A stretch of 64,000 nucleotides of DNA from Bacteroidetes bacterium UBA4414. Lineage in GTDB: Bacteria > Bacteroidota > Bacteroidia > Chitinophagales > Chitinophagaceae. The stretch covers positions 1-64,000 of the forward strand of contig DGQM01000015.1 of NCBI GenBank assembly GCA_002389765.1, read 5' to 3'. Shown one piece after another: positions 24,811 to 31,048 of the stretch. Under the pieces are notes generated by a model. The model searched no databases. It was not told the origin of the DNA and saw only the letters and a list, made by a program, of their open reading frames with translations. Within the stretch, counting starts at the first letter, position 1. The number at the start of each line of letters is the position of its first letter. Position numbers and translations under genes: made by a program.

Positions 24811-25107
24811 ATGGCACAAAAACGATTGGTAGGGAAGCTATCAGAGAAACTGAAAGAAGGTGAACTGGCATATGTGAAAGACGGCAACGTATATGCAGTA
24901 AAAGCCAAGCGAGGTGGCACTAAAGGTGCAAAGCGTAAGAAATGTGCAACCAAAAAGAAAGCCACTTCAAAAAAGAAAACAGCGACAAAGAAAGTGGCAC
25001 GTAAGAAATCTGTGCCGAAAAAAAACAAATCGCGCAAGAGGTCTACACCAAAGAAGGCCGCTAGAAAGAAAACAACCAAAGCACAACAGCTTAGGATGTT
25101 CAAATAA
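24811..25107 (+). CDS. Histone H1-like Lys/Arg-rich protein
   Basis: 98 aa. Residues 1-38 form a short beta-hairpin-like domain (KLKEGELAYVKDGNVYAVKAKRGG). Residues ~39-90 are almost entirely Lys, Arg, Thr and Ala with KKAxxKK-type repeats, as in histone H1 C-termini and bacterial Hc1-like proteins. It probably neutralises and condenses DNA, most simply inside the particle since it lies in the late operon. Its gene is followed at once by a terminator. Confidence 0.75.
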   Translation: MAQKRLVGKLSEKLKEGELAYVKDGNVYAVKAKRGGTKGAKRKKCATKKKATSKKKTATKKVARKKSVPKKNKSRKRSTPKKAARKKTTKAQQLRMFK

Positions 25108-25129
25108 AGATGTAGGTATATTCATGGTA

Positions 25130-25161
25130 ATGGGGTGTAGTCTTACACTCCATTTTTTTTT
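25130..25161 (+). terminator. Terminator of the late operon
   Basis: A 10-bp stem (atggggtgta with tacactccat, one G-T pair), loop gtct and a run of T. Confidence 0.85.
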
Positions 25162-25218
25162 ATTAAACCAACTGTGGTTGACTTTTCACCTTGCTACAGT
25201 TGCTCCCGACTATACAGG

Positions 25219-25228
25219 ACTGTACAGT
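25219..25228. promoter_or_regulatory. Perfect 10-bp palindrome upstream of the packaging operon promoter
   Basis: actgtacagt, about 27 bases upstream of the -33 element. A site for an activator or repressor dimer is inference. Confidence 0.4.
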
Positions 25229-25255
25229 CAATTTTGCATGTAATGGATCATACTA

Positions 25256-25285
25256 TTGCAATTCATAAAACTTAATCTATATTTG
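25256..25285 (+). promoter_or_regulatory. Promoter of the packaging/ATPase operon
   Basis: TTG (25256-25258), 19 nt, TATATTTG (25278-25285): a full match to the Bacteroidota sigma consensus. It makes a translation start at TTG 25256 impossible for this transcript. Confidence 0.75.
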
Positions 25286-25342
25286 TGCTGCCTACCAGTC
25301 GAATTACCAAGCAGCCAACCCGGTGAAAAAACACTTTCATCG

Positions 25343-25690
25343 GTGCTAGAGAAAGCCAGAAATAACGCTCAAGAAACCACAAAAAACGGTTCAAAAAACA
25401 CTCAAAAAATTTTTGAAAAAACTGCAAAAAGCAGTCAGGCAAGCGTTTTGCCGTTCTATGTGCTGGATGTACTCGTTACTGCCAACATCCAGAAAACAGG
25501 CTTTCTTACCGTACGCGAAATACTGGACGAGATACATCGTAGAGTGCGTGTAGTATATGCACCCGTTCAGGTACATCGCATCATCAATAACATGAGTATG
25601 TATAGCACTACACTACGTGTAGAAGCCAAGCAAGTACATGCAGGCCGTAGCCGCGCAAAAGCATTTTCTATACAATTTAAAAACGACTGA
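25343..25690 (+). CDS. Possible winged-helix DNA-binding protein, non-ATG start
   Basis: 115 aa if it starts at GTG 25343. The frame is open from 25256, but the promoter lies over that part and no in-frame ATG exists until late. A Lys/Asn/Thr-rich N-terminal linker precedes a ~75-residue domain (FYVLDVLVTANIQKTGFLTV, REILDEIHRRVRVVYAPVQV) with a helix pattern and a final basic beta hairpin like a winged helix. It could regulate late genes or bind packaging DNA. It ends 1 base before the next ATG. Confidence 0.5.
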   Translation: MLEKARNNAQETTKNGSKNTQKIFEKTAKSSQASVLPFYVLDVLVTANIQKTGFLTVREILDEIHRRVRVVYAPVQVHRIINNMSMYSTTLRVEAKQVHAGRSRAKAFSIQFKND

Positions 25691-25691
25691 T

Positions 25692-26078
25692 ATGTTCCCG
25701 TTCTTACAAAATAACAATTCCGGTGGTGGTGCAGATATAGACATCATGGGTATAGGCATGGCACTGCTTAGTAAAGACAGGCAAAAGATTGCAGAAGCCA
25801 TCATGCCACTGATAACGCCCGAACGCATTGCGGAAATTGGCAAAAGCATCGTTGAGTACTTTAACGAACAGCAGGCCAAGCAAGGCAGCAATGTAAAATT
25901 GCGTATAGCCATTACAGGCAATGTTGATGCTTCAGACGTAGTGATAATGGTGTACCGTTTTGAAGATGGCAACAAAGGCGAGCCTATATTTTCTAAGAAC
26001 GTAAAGGAACTGACCGATACAGACATTAAACCAATTATAGATGCAGTACTTAGCGCAATATTTCCAACGCAACCATAG
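25692..26078 (+). CDS. Hypothetical protein
   Basis: 128 aa from ATG 25692. A Gly/Asn-rich N-terminus is followed by helices (DRQKIAEAIMPLITPERIAEIG) and a beta segment (VKLRIAITGNVDASDVVIMVYRF). No membrane segment and no recognised family. The following gene overlaps its 3' end. Confidence 0.55.
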   Translation: MFPFLQNNNSGGGADIDIMGIGMALLSKDRQKIAEAIMPLITPERIAEIGKSIVEYFNEQQAKQGSNVKLRIAITGNVDASDVVIMVYRFEDGNKGEPIFSKNVKELTDTDIKPIIDAVLSAIFPTQP

Positions 26079-26868
26079 CGAGGGCGGCGGCAATGCTGCT
26101 GTAGACGAATGGATGCAAAATTTCACAGCGCCCACCAAGCCTGCTGTAGATACACCATTAGTGCCACCTGCCGAACAAGTGATAATTGGCGAAAGCGGTG
26201 GTGCGTTTCGTGTAAAGGAGAAAGAAGAAGGACAGGCAGCGCCCGAACCGGAACCGATATTTGAACGGCCTGAAGGTGAAGCTGCACCCGGTGAAGAAAA
26301 GAAGCCGAAACAGGAAATACCTAGCCCTAAAGACATGGGGCTAAAGTTCATAGATGCACTTCAGGCGGAATTAGTGTTTAAGAAAATTGCCAGAGTAGAA
26401 AACGGGCAAGTATTCAGGCTTACCGATGAAGAAAGGGAGTGGATTATGGAATACATAATGCCTGTTATTTCTGTAAATGGTAGCGGCGTAATAGACCCGC
26501 GTTTTATTGCGGCGGGTGTATTCTTGTATGTTACCTATGTGCGTATTGATTTGGCAATGAAGTTGCGCAAGCAATCTATAGCCAACGAGCGTGTAGCCCG
26601 TGGCTTTCAAGCGCCTGTAGAGCGAACAGAATACAAGCCGCCAACCAATGCACCGGAGCGTAAAAGCTTCAGGCTACATACAGACGGCAGGTACTACAAC
26701 GATAGGTACGGAAACTATGTGAAGAAAGGTGACCCGGGAGAACGTGTAGACCTTACCAACCGGAAACATGTTGAAGAGGTGCTATTCTTGAATGGCTGGG
26801 AAATGTTCCGGGCTGCATACAAGCTGCCTGAAGATTGGAGAGAGAAAAACGGATTTCCGGTAGAGTAA
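26041..26868 (+). CDS. Hypothetical protein encoded directly upstream of the packaging ATPase
   Basis: 275 aa from ATG 26041, which overlaps the preceding gene by 38 bases; ATG 26113 is an alternative that avoids overlap. Residues ~30-110 are Pro/Glu-rich and probably disordered. A hydrophobic segment lies in the middle (IDPRFIAAGVFLYVTYV), and the C-terminal ~80 residues are basic and aromatic (HTDGRYYNDRYGNYVKKGD). The stop overlaps the ATPase start by one base, so it may work with the ATPase, for example as its membrane or vertex partner. Confidence 0.55.
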   Translation: MQYLAQYFQRNHSEGGGNAAVDEWMQNFTAPTKPAVDTPLVPPAEQVIIGESGGAFRVKEKEEGQAAPEPEPIFERPEGEAAPGEEKKPKQEIPSPKDMGLKFIDALQAELVFKKIARVENGQVFRLTDEEREWIMEYIMPVISVNGSGVIDPRFIAAGVFLYVTYVRIDLAMKLRKQSIANERVARGFQAPVERTEYKPPTNAPERKSFRLHTDGRYYNDRYGNYVKKGDPGERVDLTNRKHVEEVLFLNGWEMFRAAYKLPEDWREKNGFPVE

Positions 26869-27476
26869 TGGCATCACAGGAAAGACAAGCGCAGGTTACA
26901 TTGTTTATTGCTGCTAAGAAGCACGGCAAAAGCACATTAGCAGAGCTGATGGTGCGCAATCACTATTACCCGAATGCACTTATCTACAAAGAGGGTGTAA
27001 ACGTGTATGACGAAGCTTTTAAAAAATACCCTGTAATTGAAGATATATACAGCTACAAAGGCGGTAAGGTAGTGGTTAACGGTGGATTCATCCGTTACAA
27101 AAACTTCCTGAAGCTGGTAAACGATAAGTTTCGTAACGGTGTGCTGATGCTGGATGACATTGCAGAGTATGAGCGCAATGATATATCAGGCGAGTTGTGG
27201 CCTATACTGGTAAATAACCGAAAGTTGGGCATAGAAGTAGTGCTGTTGTATCAAGGCCTTACCGATGTGCCTATACGCATGTTCAAGTACGTTAACACAG
27301 TGATACTAGGCTACACAAACGATGGCTTTGAATACAAGCTGAATAAGTTTCCCGACAGGGGTGAACCGTTTCGTATTGCAGCGGAAAAAGTAAAAGCGAT
27401 ACACAATCAATGCACCTGCAAAGACCCGTGCAGGTGCGGTAAACGATACTACAGAGAAATCATTAAACTATCATAG
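26868..27476 (+). CDS. FtsK/HerA-superfamily ATPase, A32/Zot-like (DNA packaging or extrusion)
   Basis: 202 aa. Walker A is AAKKHGKST (residues 15-23), Walker B is VLMLDDI (Asp96/Asp97), and NNRKLGIEVVLLYQG (Arg118, Gln129) matches the Arg plus terminal-Gln pattern of FtsK-HerA ATPases. The small size and lack of a membrane segment favour a packaging ATPase as in tailless viruses over full-length inovirus Zot/pI. The C-terminus has a compact Cys cluster (CTCKDPCRCG) that could bind zinc. Overlapping starts link it to the preceding gene. Confidence 0.75.
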   Translation: MASQERQAQVTLFIAAKKHGKSTLAELMVRNHYYPNALIYKEGVNVYDEAFKKYPVIEDIYSYKGGKVVVNGGFIRYKNFLKLVNDKFRNGVLMLDDIAEYERNDISGELWPILVNNRKLGIEVVLLYQGLTDVPIRMFKYVNTVILGYTNDGFEYKLNKFPDRGEPFRIAAEKVKAIHNQCTCKDPCRCGKRYYREIIKLS

Positions 27477-27478
27477 GT

Positions 27479-27754
27479 ATGAATATTGACTACAATAAAA
27501 TTCAAAAGATAATGGCAAGCCCGGCGTTTCGTTATGTAACGCATGCGGTTAAGATGCTCATCGTATTCCCGCTCAAGGAATTGGCGGTATTGTTAGCGCT
27601 AATATGCATCCTGAATGTGGTGGAAGTTAGCTGGGTGTGGTTTCCGCTTATGGTGGTGAAATTCCGTGTGTTTGTAGTGTTGGTTTGGTGGCTGTGGGAT
27701 GGTGTATTTATGGATATAGTGAAACGATACGTTAACAGTCGGTTTAAGCTATAG
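27479..27754 (+). CDS. Two-pass membrane protein next to the ATPase
   Basis: 91 aa. Hydrophobic segments MLIVFPLKELAVLLALICIL and a Trp-rich second one (FVVLVWWLWDGVFM) are followed by a basic end. It starts 2 bases after the ATPase. It could anchor the ATPase at a membrane or portal-like vertex; this is inference from position. Confidence 0.55.
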   Translation: MNIDYNKIQKIMASPAFRYVTHAVKMLIVFPLKELAVLLALICILNVVEVSWVWFPLMVVKFRVFVVLVWWLWDGVFMDIVKRYVNSRFKL

Positions 27755-27757
27755 CCT

Positions 27758-28084
27758 ATGCAATTCTGCCAGCAATGCTGCATAGATGCCGATAGGTGTC
27801 CGTGCGAAACAAAGGGAAAATCTTTTGAAGAAATGAAAGCGGGCGTAGTTGTGCCAGTTACTTACTTTGAAAACGGGCAATGGGCTGCAAAAGCTTATTT
27901 CTTTGGGATAGAAGACCCGATAAATCATAGTCCTGACTTTCGGGAGAATTGCCTTAAAGCTGCTGAAGCTAAATTTAATGAGCAATACCCAAATAAGACT
28001 TGGCATCACATGATAGCATTTTCAATAGATAAATTTCAAACCCGTAGTTATAATGCATTCGTTTTAAAACAATCAAAAAAATAA
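27758..28084 (+). CDS. Cys-rich N-terminal hypothetical protein
   Basis: 108 aa. Four cysteines and an aspartate in the first 16 residues (FCQQCCIDADRCPC) could bind zinc or iron-sulfur. The remainder is alpha/beta with an acidic middle. No family is recognised. It starts 3 bases after the membrane protein. Confidence 0.5.
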   Translation: MQFCQQCCIDADRCPCETKGKSFEEMKAGVVVPVTYFENGQWAAKAYFFGIEDPINHSPDFRENCLKAAEAKFNEQYPNKTWHHMIAFSIDKFQTRSYNAFVLKQSKK

Positions 28085-28089
28085 ACAAG

Positions 28090-28341
28090 ATGGACACAAT
28101 TGTATTACAAGTAGACAGGCGTATGTTGATGGCGTTCGGCCTGCTATTGATGCTCTGGGCGATTCTAACGATGTTAGAAGAGAAGAAACGTAAAGCTATG
28201 TGCGTGGCTATCATGCAGCGTCAAGATGAATTATCAGAAGCAATGCTGCATACCGCTGCATTATCTCATATGGCAATCAAATCGGCAGAAGAAAACCGAT
28301 CTGTAGCACAGCCTAAAAAGACTGCAACACGAAGGAAATAA
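28090..28341 (+). CDS. Small membrane protein with basic C-terminus
   Basis: 83 aa. A membrane helix (MLMAFGLLLMLWAILTML) at residues ~12-29 is followed by a charged helix and a basic tail (KPKKTATRRK-like). The function is unknown. Confidence 0.5.
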   Translation: MDTIVLQVDRRMLMAFGLLLMLWAILTMLEEKKRKAMCVAIMQRQDELSEAMLHTAALSHMAIKSAEENRSVAQPKKTATRRK

Positions 28342-28343
28342 GT

Positions 28344-28475
28344 ATGAAAAAACTAGGTTATTGGCTATTGTGGTTCTTTCGTGAAGTCGTATTGTTTGGC
28401 TTCATGCTTGCATGTGTGGTAGGCTTAATAATGTTGTTACTTGGTGTTTGGGAAATTCCTATATTTGCACCGTAG
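28344..28475 (+). CDS. 43-aa membrane protein (short gene)
   Basis: ATG 28344 to TAG 28475. Two hydrophobic stretches (YWLLWFF and VVLFGFMLACVVGLIMLLL) with Arg-Glu between. It starts 2 bases after the upstream stop and is the last gene before a terminator. Confidence 0.55.
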   Translation: MKKLGYWLLWFFREVVLFGFMLACVVGLIMLLLGVWEIPIFAP

Positions 28476-28534
28476 CGAACGTATAAGCAATGCTGGGGAG
28501 CAACTTAAAGGATAGCTACAACCGTAAGGCAAGG

Positions 28535-28564
28535 GGCTACTGTACTAGGTACGGTAGCCTTTTG
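28535..28564 (+). terminator. Terminator of the packaging operon
   Basis: Stem ggctac/gtagcc plus gtac/gtac with a wobble pair, loop tag, then ttttg. Confidence 0.75.
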
Positions 28565-28576
28565 TATATTTGGTAG

Positions 28577-28786
28577 ATGTGGGGTAAGAAACAAAGTAAA
28601 AAACGCAATGCAGGCCGCATGCCTGTATACTTTAGGTGGGGTAGTGTACCATACAATCCTTATAAAGACTTCGGTATATTTCAGGAATACTGGCCGCACG
28701 ATAATCACACAACAATTATAGCTACACTTATCCGCGAATGGCGTTTGTCGGTGTTCGTGCCGGGTGTCAAAACAACATTGTTTTAA
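28577..28786 (+). CDS. Possible small basic protein
   Basis: 69 aa (ATG 28577; ATG 28619 would give 55 aa). The N-terminus is basic (WGKKQSKKRNAGR) and the rest aromatic. A TATATTTG element at 28565-28572 lacks a -33 partner and is too close to the first ATG, so the gene is uncertain. No family is recognised. Confidence 0.35.
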   Translation: MWGKKQSKKRNAGRMPVYFRWGSVPYNPYKDFGIFQEYWPHDNHTTIIATLIREWRLSVFVPGVKTTLF

Positions 28787-28794
28787 TGTGTCGC

Positions 28795-28853
28795 GTTAGG
28801 CCTCAACCTTGCCTTCGGCAAGCATGAATAAACCCCACAGGCGGTAGCCTGTG
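28795..28853. repeat. Cluster of three inverted repeats at the end of the element's gene set
   Basis: An imperfect palindrome gttaggcctcaac (28795-28807), then hairpin cttgcc-ttc-ggcaag (28808-28822), then cacaggc-ggta-gcctgtg (28836-28853). No T-run follows on either strand. It could terminate the integrase transcript or be an origin or packaging site. Confidence 0.55.
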
Positions 28854-28864
28854 CATGTCTCGCG

Positions 28865-30037
28865 CTAGTATTTTACGGTTTTCACTCGCTCTGTATCTAT
28901 CTTTTTTGTTTTGCGCCGTTGTATGTATAGTTCTGTTACCTCAAGGCTACTGTGTTCCATCTGGTGTTGTAGCCATGCAGCGTCTATAAATTCGTTTTCC
29001 GTTACATAATAAGTGCTGCCAGTATGTTTCAAGCTATACATGTGTTTCTTAATATTCACCTTTTCCATAATCTCCTTTTTCCAGTACTGCGATGCATCCT
29101 TACTTAGTCTATGCCATGGCGTAGGTGAAGGCTCAAACTTGCGACCGAATATGTAATATTCACCCGATAGTTCGTGAAACTTGTACTGTAGTAAAAACTT
29201 TTTCAGGTCTGGTAGCAACTGCTTAAAAGTAACCTTGTTGTTCTTGCTACTTTGGGGTGTAAGCCTGATTAAGTCTTTCTCATAATCAATATCACAAGCC
29301 CTGATGTACTGCAAGTGATACGGTCTGATAAATTCCAGCGCTATAAACTTAGTGTATATGTAGAAACGAATATTAGTACACATCAGATGCGTTGATACCT
29401 TGCGTAGTTCTTCGGTAGTAAAAGCTGTAAACCTTGTGCTTTCATGCACTGGCAAGTAATCAATACCATCTATAGGATTTCGATTTATGTACGAAAGCTT
29501 TACAGCAATTTTGAATACAGTCTTAAGGTAATTGGTATAGTCGTTTATGTTTCTATTGCCGCTACCTTGCTTATGCTTAAACACAATAAATTCATTATAC
29601 ATAGCAGCAGTAAATACAGCAGGCGGCAAGCTGTACCTATCAACAGTGCGCAACCAATTACAGAATACATTACTATAGTTGTTAAAGCTTTCTGCCGTGC
29701 GTTTTTTCTTGCCAATGCAACGCTGCGCTGTTATTTGCTCTATCATCTTGCCAAGCGAAACATAATCTACAGCAGCACCCGCAACGCCTTCGGTATCTCT
29801 GAAATAGTTGTAGCCATTCTTTAGCGCTGCATTCAGTTGTAAAATGTATTCAGTTGCTACGCGCTTACGTTCCTTCATGCACGTAATTCGATTAATGCCA
29901 AACGTCTTTTGTATACGTTGCAACACACCTGTTTCCGGGTGTAGATTATACCACTGAATGCGCCACGTTCCGCGTTGCGGCTTGTATAATTCGGCTAGTT
30001 GATATTGTATAGATACTGGCATAAAAGAAACAGGCAT
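28865..30037 (-). CDS. int: Tyrosine recombinase (integrase)
   Basis: 390 aa from ATG 30037. The open frame continues upstream into the tRNA to 30133, but that part is the att site. An N-terminal SAM-like DNA-binding domain (~90-190) is followed by the catalytic domain: first Arg in EFIRPYH, the box SLKHTGST, EHSSLEVTE and the nucleophile Tyr in ELYIQRR. This is the Bacteroidota phage or transposon type with Lys in place of the second Arg region. It catalyses recombination between the 17-bp att sites and lies next to attR. Confidence 0.9.
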   Translation of the reverse strand: MPVSFMPVSIQYQLAELYKPQRGTWRIQWYNLHPETGVLQRIQKTFGINRITCMKERKRVATEYILQLNAALKNGYNYFRDTEGVAGAAVDYVSLGKMIEQITAQRCIGKKKRTAESFNNYSNVFCNWLRTVDRYSLPPAVFTAAMYNEFIVFKHKQGSGNRNINDYTNYLKTVFKIAVKLSYINRNPIDGIDYLPVHESTRFTAFTTEELRKVSTHLMCTNIRFYIYTKFIALEFIRPYHLQYIRACDIDYEKDLIRLTPQSSKNNKVTFKQLLPDLKKFLLQYKFHELSGEYYIFGRKFEPSPTPWHRLSKDASQYWKKEIMEKVNIKKHMYSLKHTGSTYYVTENEFIDAAWLQHQMEHSSLEVTELYIQRRKTKKIDTERVKTVKY

Positions 30038-30102
30038 TTTAGAGTTCAAGTTGCTGTGCAACTTTTCTAAAATGCCCGCCAGTATTGCGCCCGAAGGCTG
30101 TT

Positions 30103-30119
30103 TTGTACCACGTACGGGA
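30103..30119. repeat. attR: 17-bp direct repeat inside tRNA-Glu
   Basis: Identical to 8991-9007. It covers the last 14 nt of tRNA-Glu and 3 nt downstream, so integration restores a functional tRNA. Confidence 0.9.
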
Positions 30120-30177
30120 GTCGAACCCGTCATTCCTCCGTGAAAGGGAGGCGTCTTAGCCGATTGACCAACGCGGC
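30106..30177 (-). tRNA. tRNA-Glu (anticodon UUC)
   Basis: 72 nt on the minus strand. The cloverleaf has acceptor gccgcgt with acgtggt (two G-U pairs), anticodon loop ctTTCac within stem cctcc/ggagg, T arm acggg/cccgt and discriminator A. CCA is not encoded. The 3' part of the gene is supplied by the element. The G-U pairs in the acceptor may reflect that replacement. Confidence 0.93.
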
Positions 30178-30194
30178 GTCCCTGTTTGGGATTG

Positions 30195-30225
30195 CAAAGA
30201 TAGAAAGGTTTTTCTTTTCTGCAAA
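30195..30225 (-). promoter_or_regulatory. Promoter of tRNA-Glu
   Basis: On the minus strand TTTG (30222-30225), 19 nt, TATCTTTG (30195-30202), a full match to the Bacteroidota consensus, 18 bases before the tRNA. Confidence 0.8.
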
Positions 30226-30256
30226 AACTTTTTTTGAAATTTTTTCACTGCGAAAA

Positions 30257-31024
30257 TTATGCGCCCATCATTGCATTGATGATGCCCAAAAACTCTTCAG
30301 CTTTCAACGATGCACCACCTATCAAACCACCATCAACATCTGCACATGCAAACAGCTCTGCAGCGTTCGATGGTTTGCAACTACCACCATATAGTATAGT
30401 CAGGTTATCGGCAGTAGCCTGGCCGTATTGTGCAGCAAATACACTGCGTATGTGTGCATGCATATCTTGTGCTTGTTGGCTGCTTGCAGTACGCCCTGTA
30501 CCAATAGCCCAGATAGGTTCGTATGCTACTACTACATTTGCTAACTGATGTTTGTGTAAGTGAAACAAGCCTGCTTTCAGTTGTGCTTCCACAAAATCGT
30601 TTTGTGTACCTGCATCACGTACAGACAATGATTCTCCGCAACAGAAGATAACTTTCAAACCATTGTCCAGTGCAGTGTCTGTCTTCTTTGCCAGCATCGC
30701 ATCTGTTTCATTAAAATATTCGCGACGCTCAGAGTGGCCTATGATAACATAGGTAGCACCTGCATTTTTTATCATGTTTGCAGCTACTTCGCCTGTGTAT
30801 GCACCAGCGTTTTCTGTACTGCAGTTTTGTGCAGCTACGTGCACATGGTCTACATCTTCAACCTGATAAAATGTATGCTGTATGTTGATGAATGACGGAG
30901 CAATCACAACTTCTTTGTCAGCATTCAATGCAGGCAATCCTTTCAGAACACCCGATACCAGTTCGTGTCCTTCATCAAGGGTCATATTCATTTTCCAGTT
31001 GCCTGCTACAATTTTCTTACGCAT
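30257..31024 (-). CDS. tpiA: Triosephosphate isomerase
   Basis: 255 aa, full length. It interconverts dihydroxyacetone phosphate and glyceraldehyde 3-phosphate in the cytosol. N-terminal GNWKMNMT carries the substrate-binding Asn and Lys; VIIGHSERR has the catalytic His; AYEPIWAIGTG has the catalytic Glu; LYGGSCKPSNA is the phosphate-binding loop. It lies 24 bases downstream of a GlmU-like gene. Confidence 0.97.
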   Translation of the reverse strand: MRKKIVAGNWKMNMTLDEGHELVSGVLKGLPALNADKEVVIAPSFINIQHTFYQVEDVDHVHVAAQNCSTENAGAYTGEVAANMIKNAGATYVIIGHSERREYFNETDAMLAKKTDTALDNGLKVIFCCGESLSVRDAGTQNDFVEAQLKAGLFHLHKHQLANVVVAYEPIWAIGTGRTASSQQAQDMHAHIRSVFAAQYGQATADNLTILYGGSCKPSNAAELFACADVDGGLIGGASLKAEEFLGIINAMMGA

Positions 31025-31048
31025 TGTTATATGTTATTATGTATGTTT

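Larger units (their letters stand above)
8991..30119. mobile_element. Integrated provirus-like element, 21.1 kb, at the 3' end of tRNA-Glu
   Basis: It is bounded by 17-bp direct repeats at 8991-9007 and 30103-30119; the right copy overlaps the tRNA-Glu 3' end. A tyrosine recombinase sits at the tRNA end. The content is virus-like: repressor with divergent operators, HUH Rep, D12 methylase, SSB, a lone beta-rich capsid candidate, many tiny membrane proteins, a spike-like secreted protein, peptidoglycan-binding and lytic transglycosylase proteins, an H1-like basic protein and an FtsK/HerA-type ATPase. Genes are packed with short gaps or small overlaps in three rightward transcription units. No terminase, portal, tail, relaxase or conjugation genes are present. 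No clear inactivating mutation was seen, so it may be functional. Confidence 0.88.

Noticed and set aside
25256..25342. Translation from TTG 25256
   Set aside because: A perfect promoter occupies 25256-25285, so the main transcript begins downstream.
8991..30119. Reading the element as a tailed (Caudoviricetes) prophage
   Set aside because: No terminase, portal, HK97-type capsid protease, tail tube, tape measure or baseplate-like gene is present, and most late genes are under 150 aa.
8991..30119. Reading the element as an integrative conjugative element or mobilisable plasmid
   Set aside because: No relaxase with conjugation partners, no type IV secretion or coupling protein. The HUH protein has the Rep_1-type motif layout and sits with SSB, and the rest of the gene set is virion-like.
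30037..30133. Integrase start at 30133
   Set aside because: The extra 32 residues are encoded by tRNA-Glu/att sequence; the frame is open there by chance. ATG 30037 fits the family start better.
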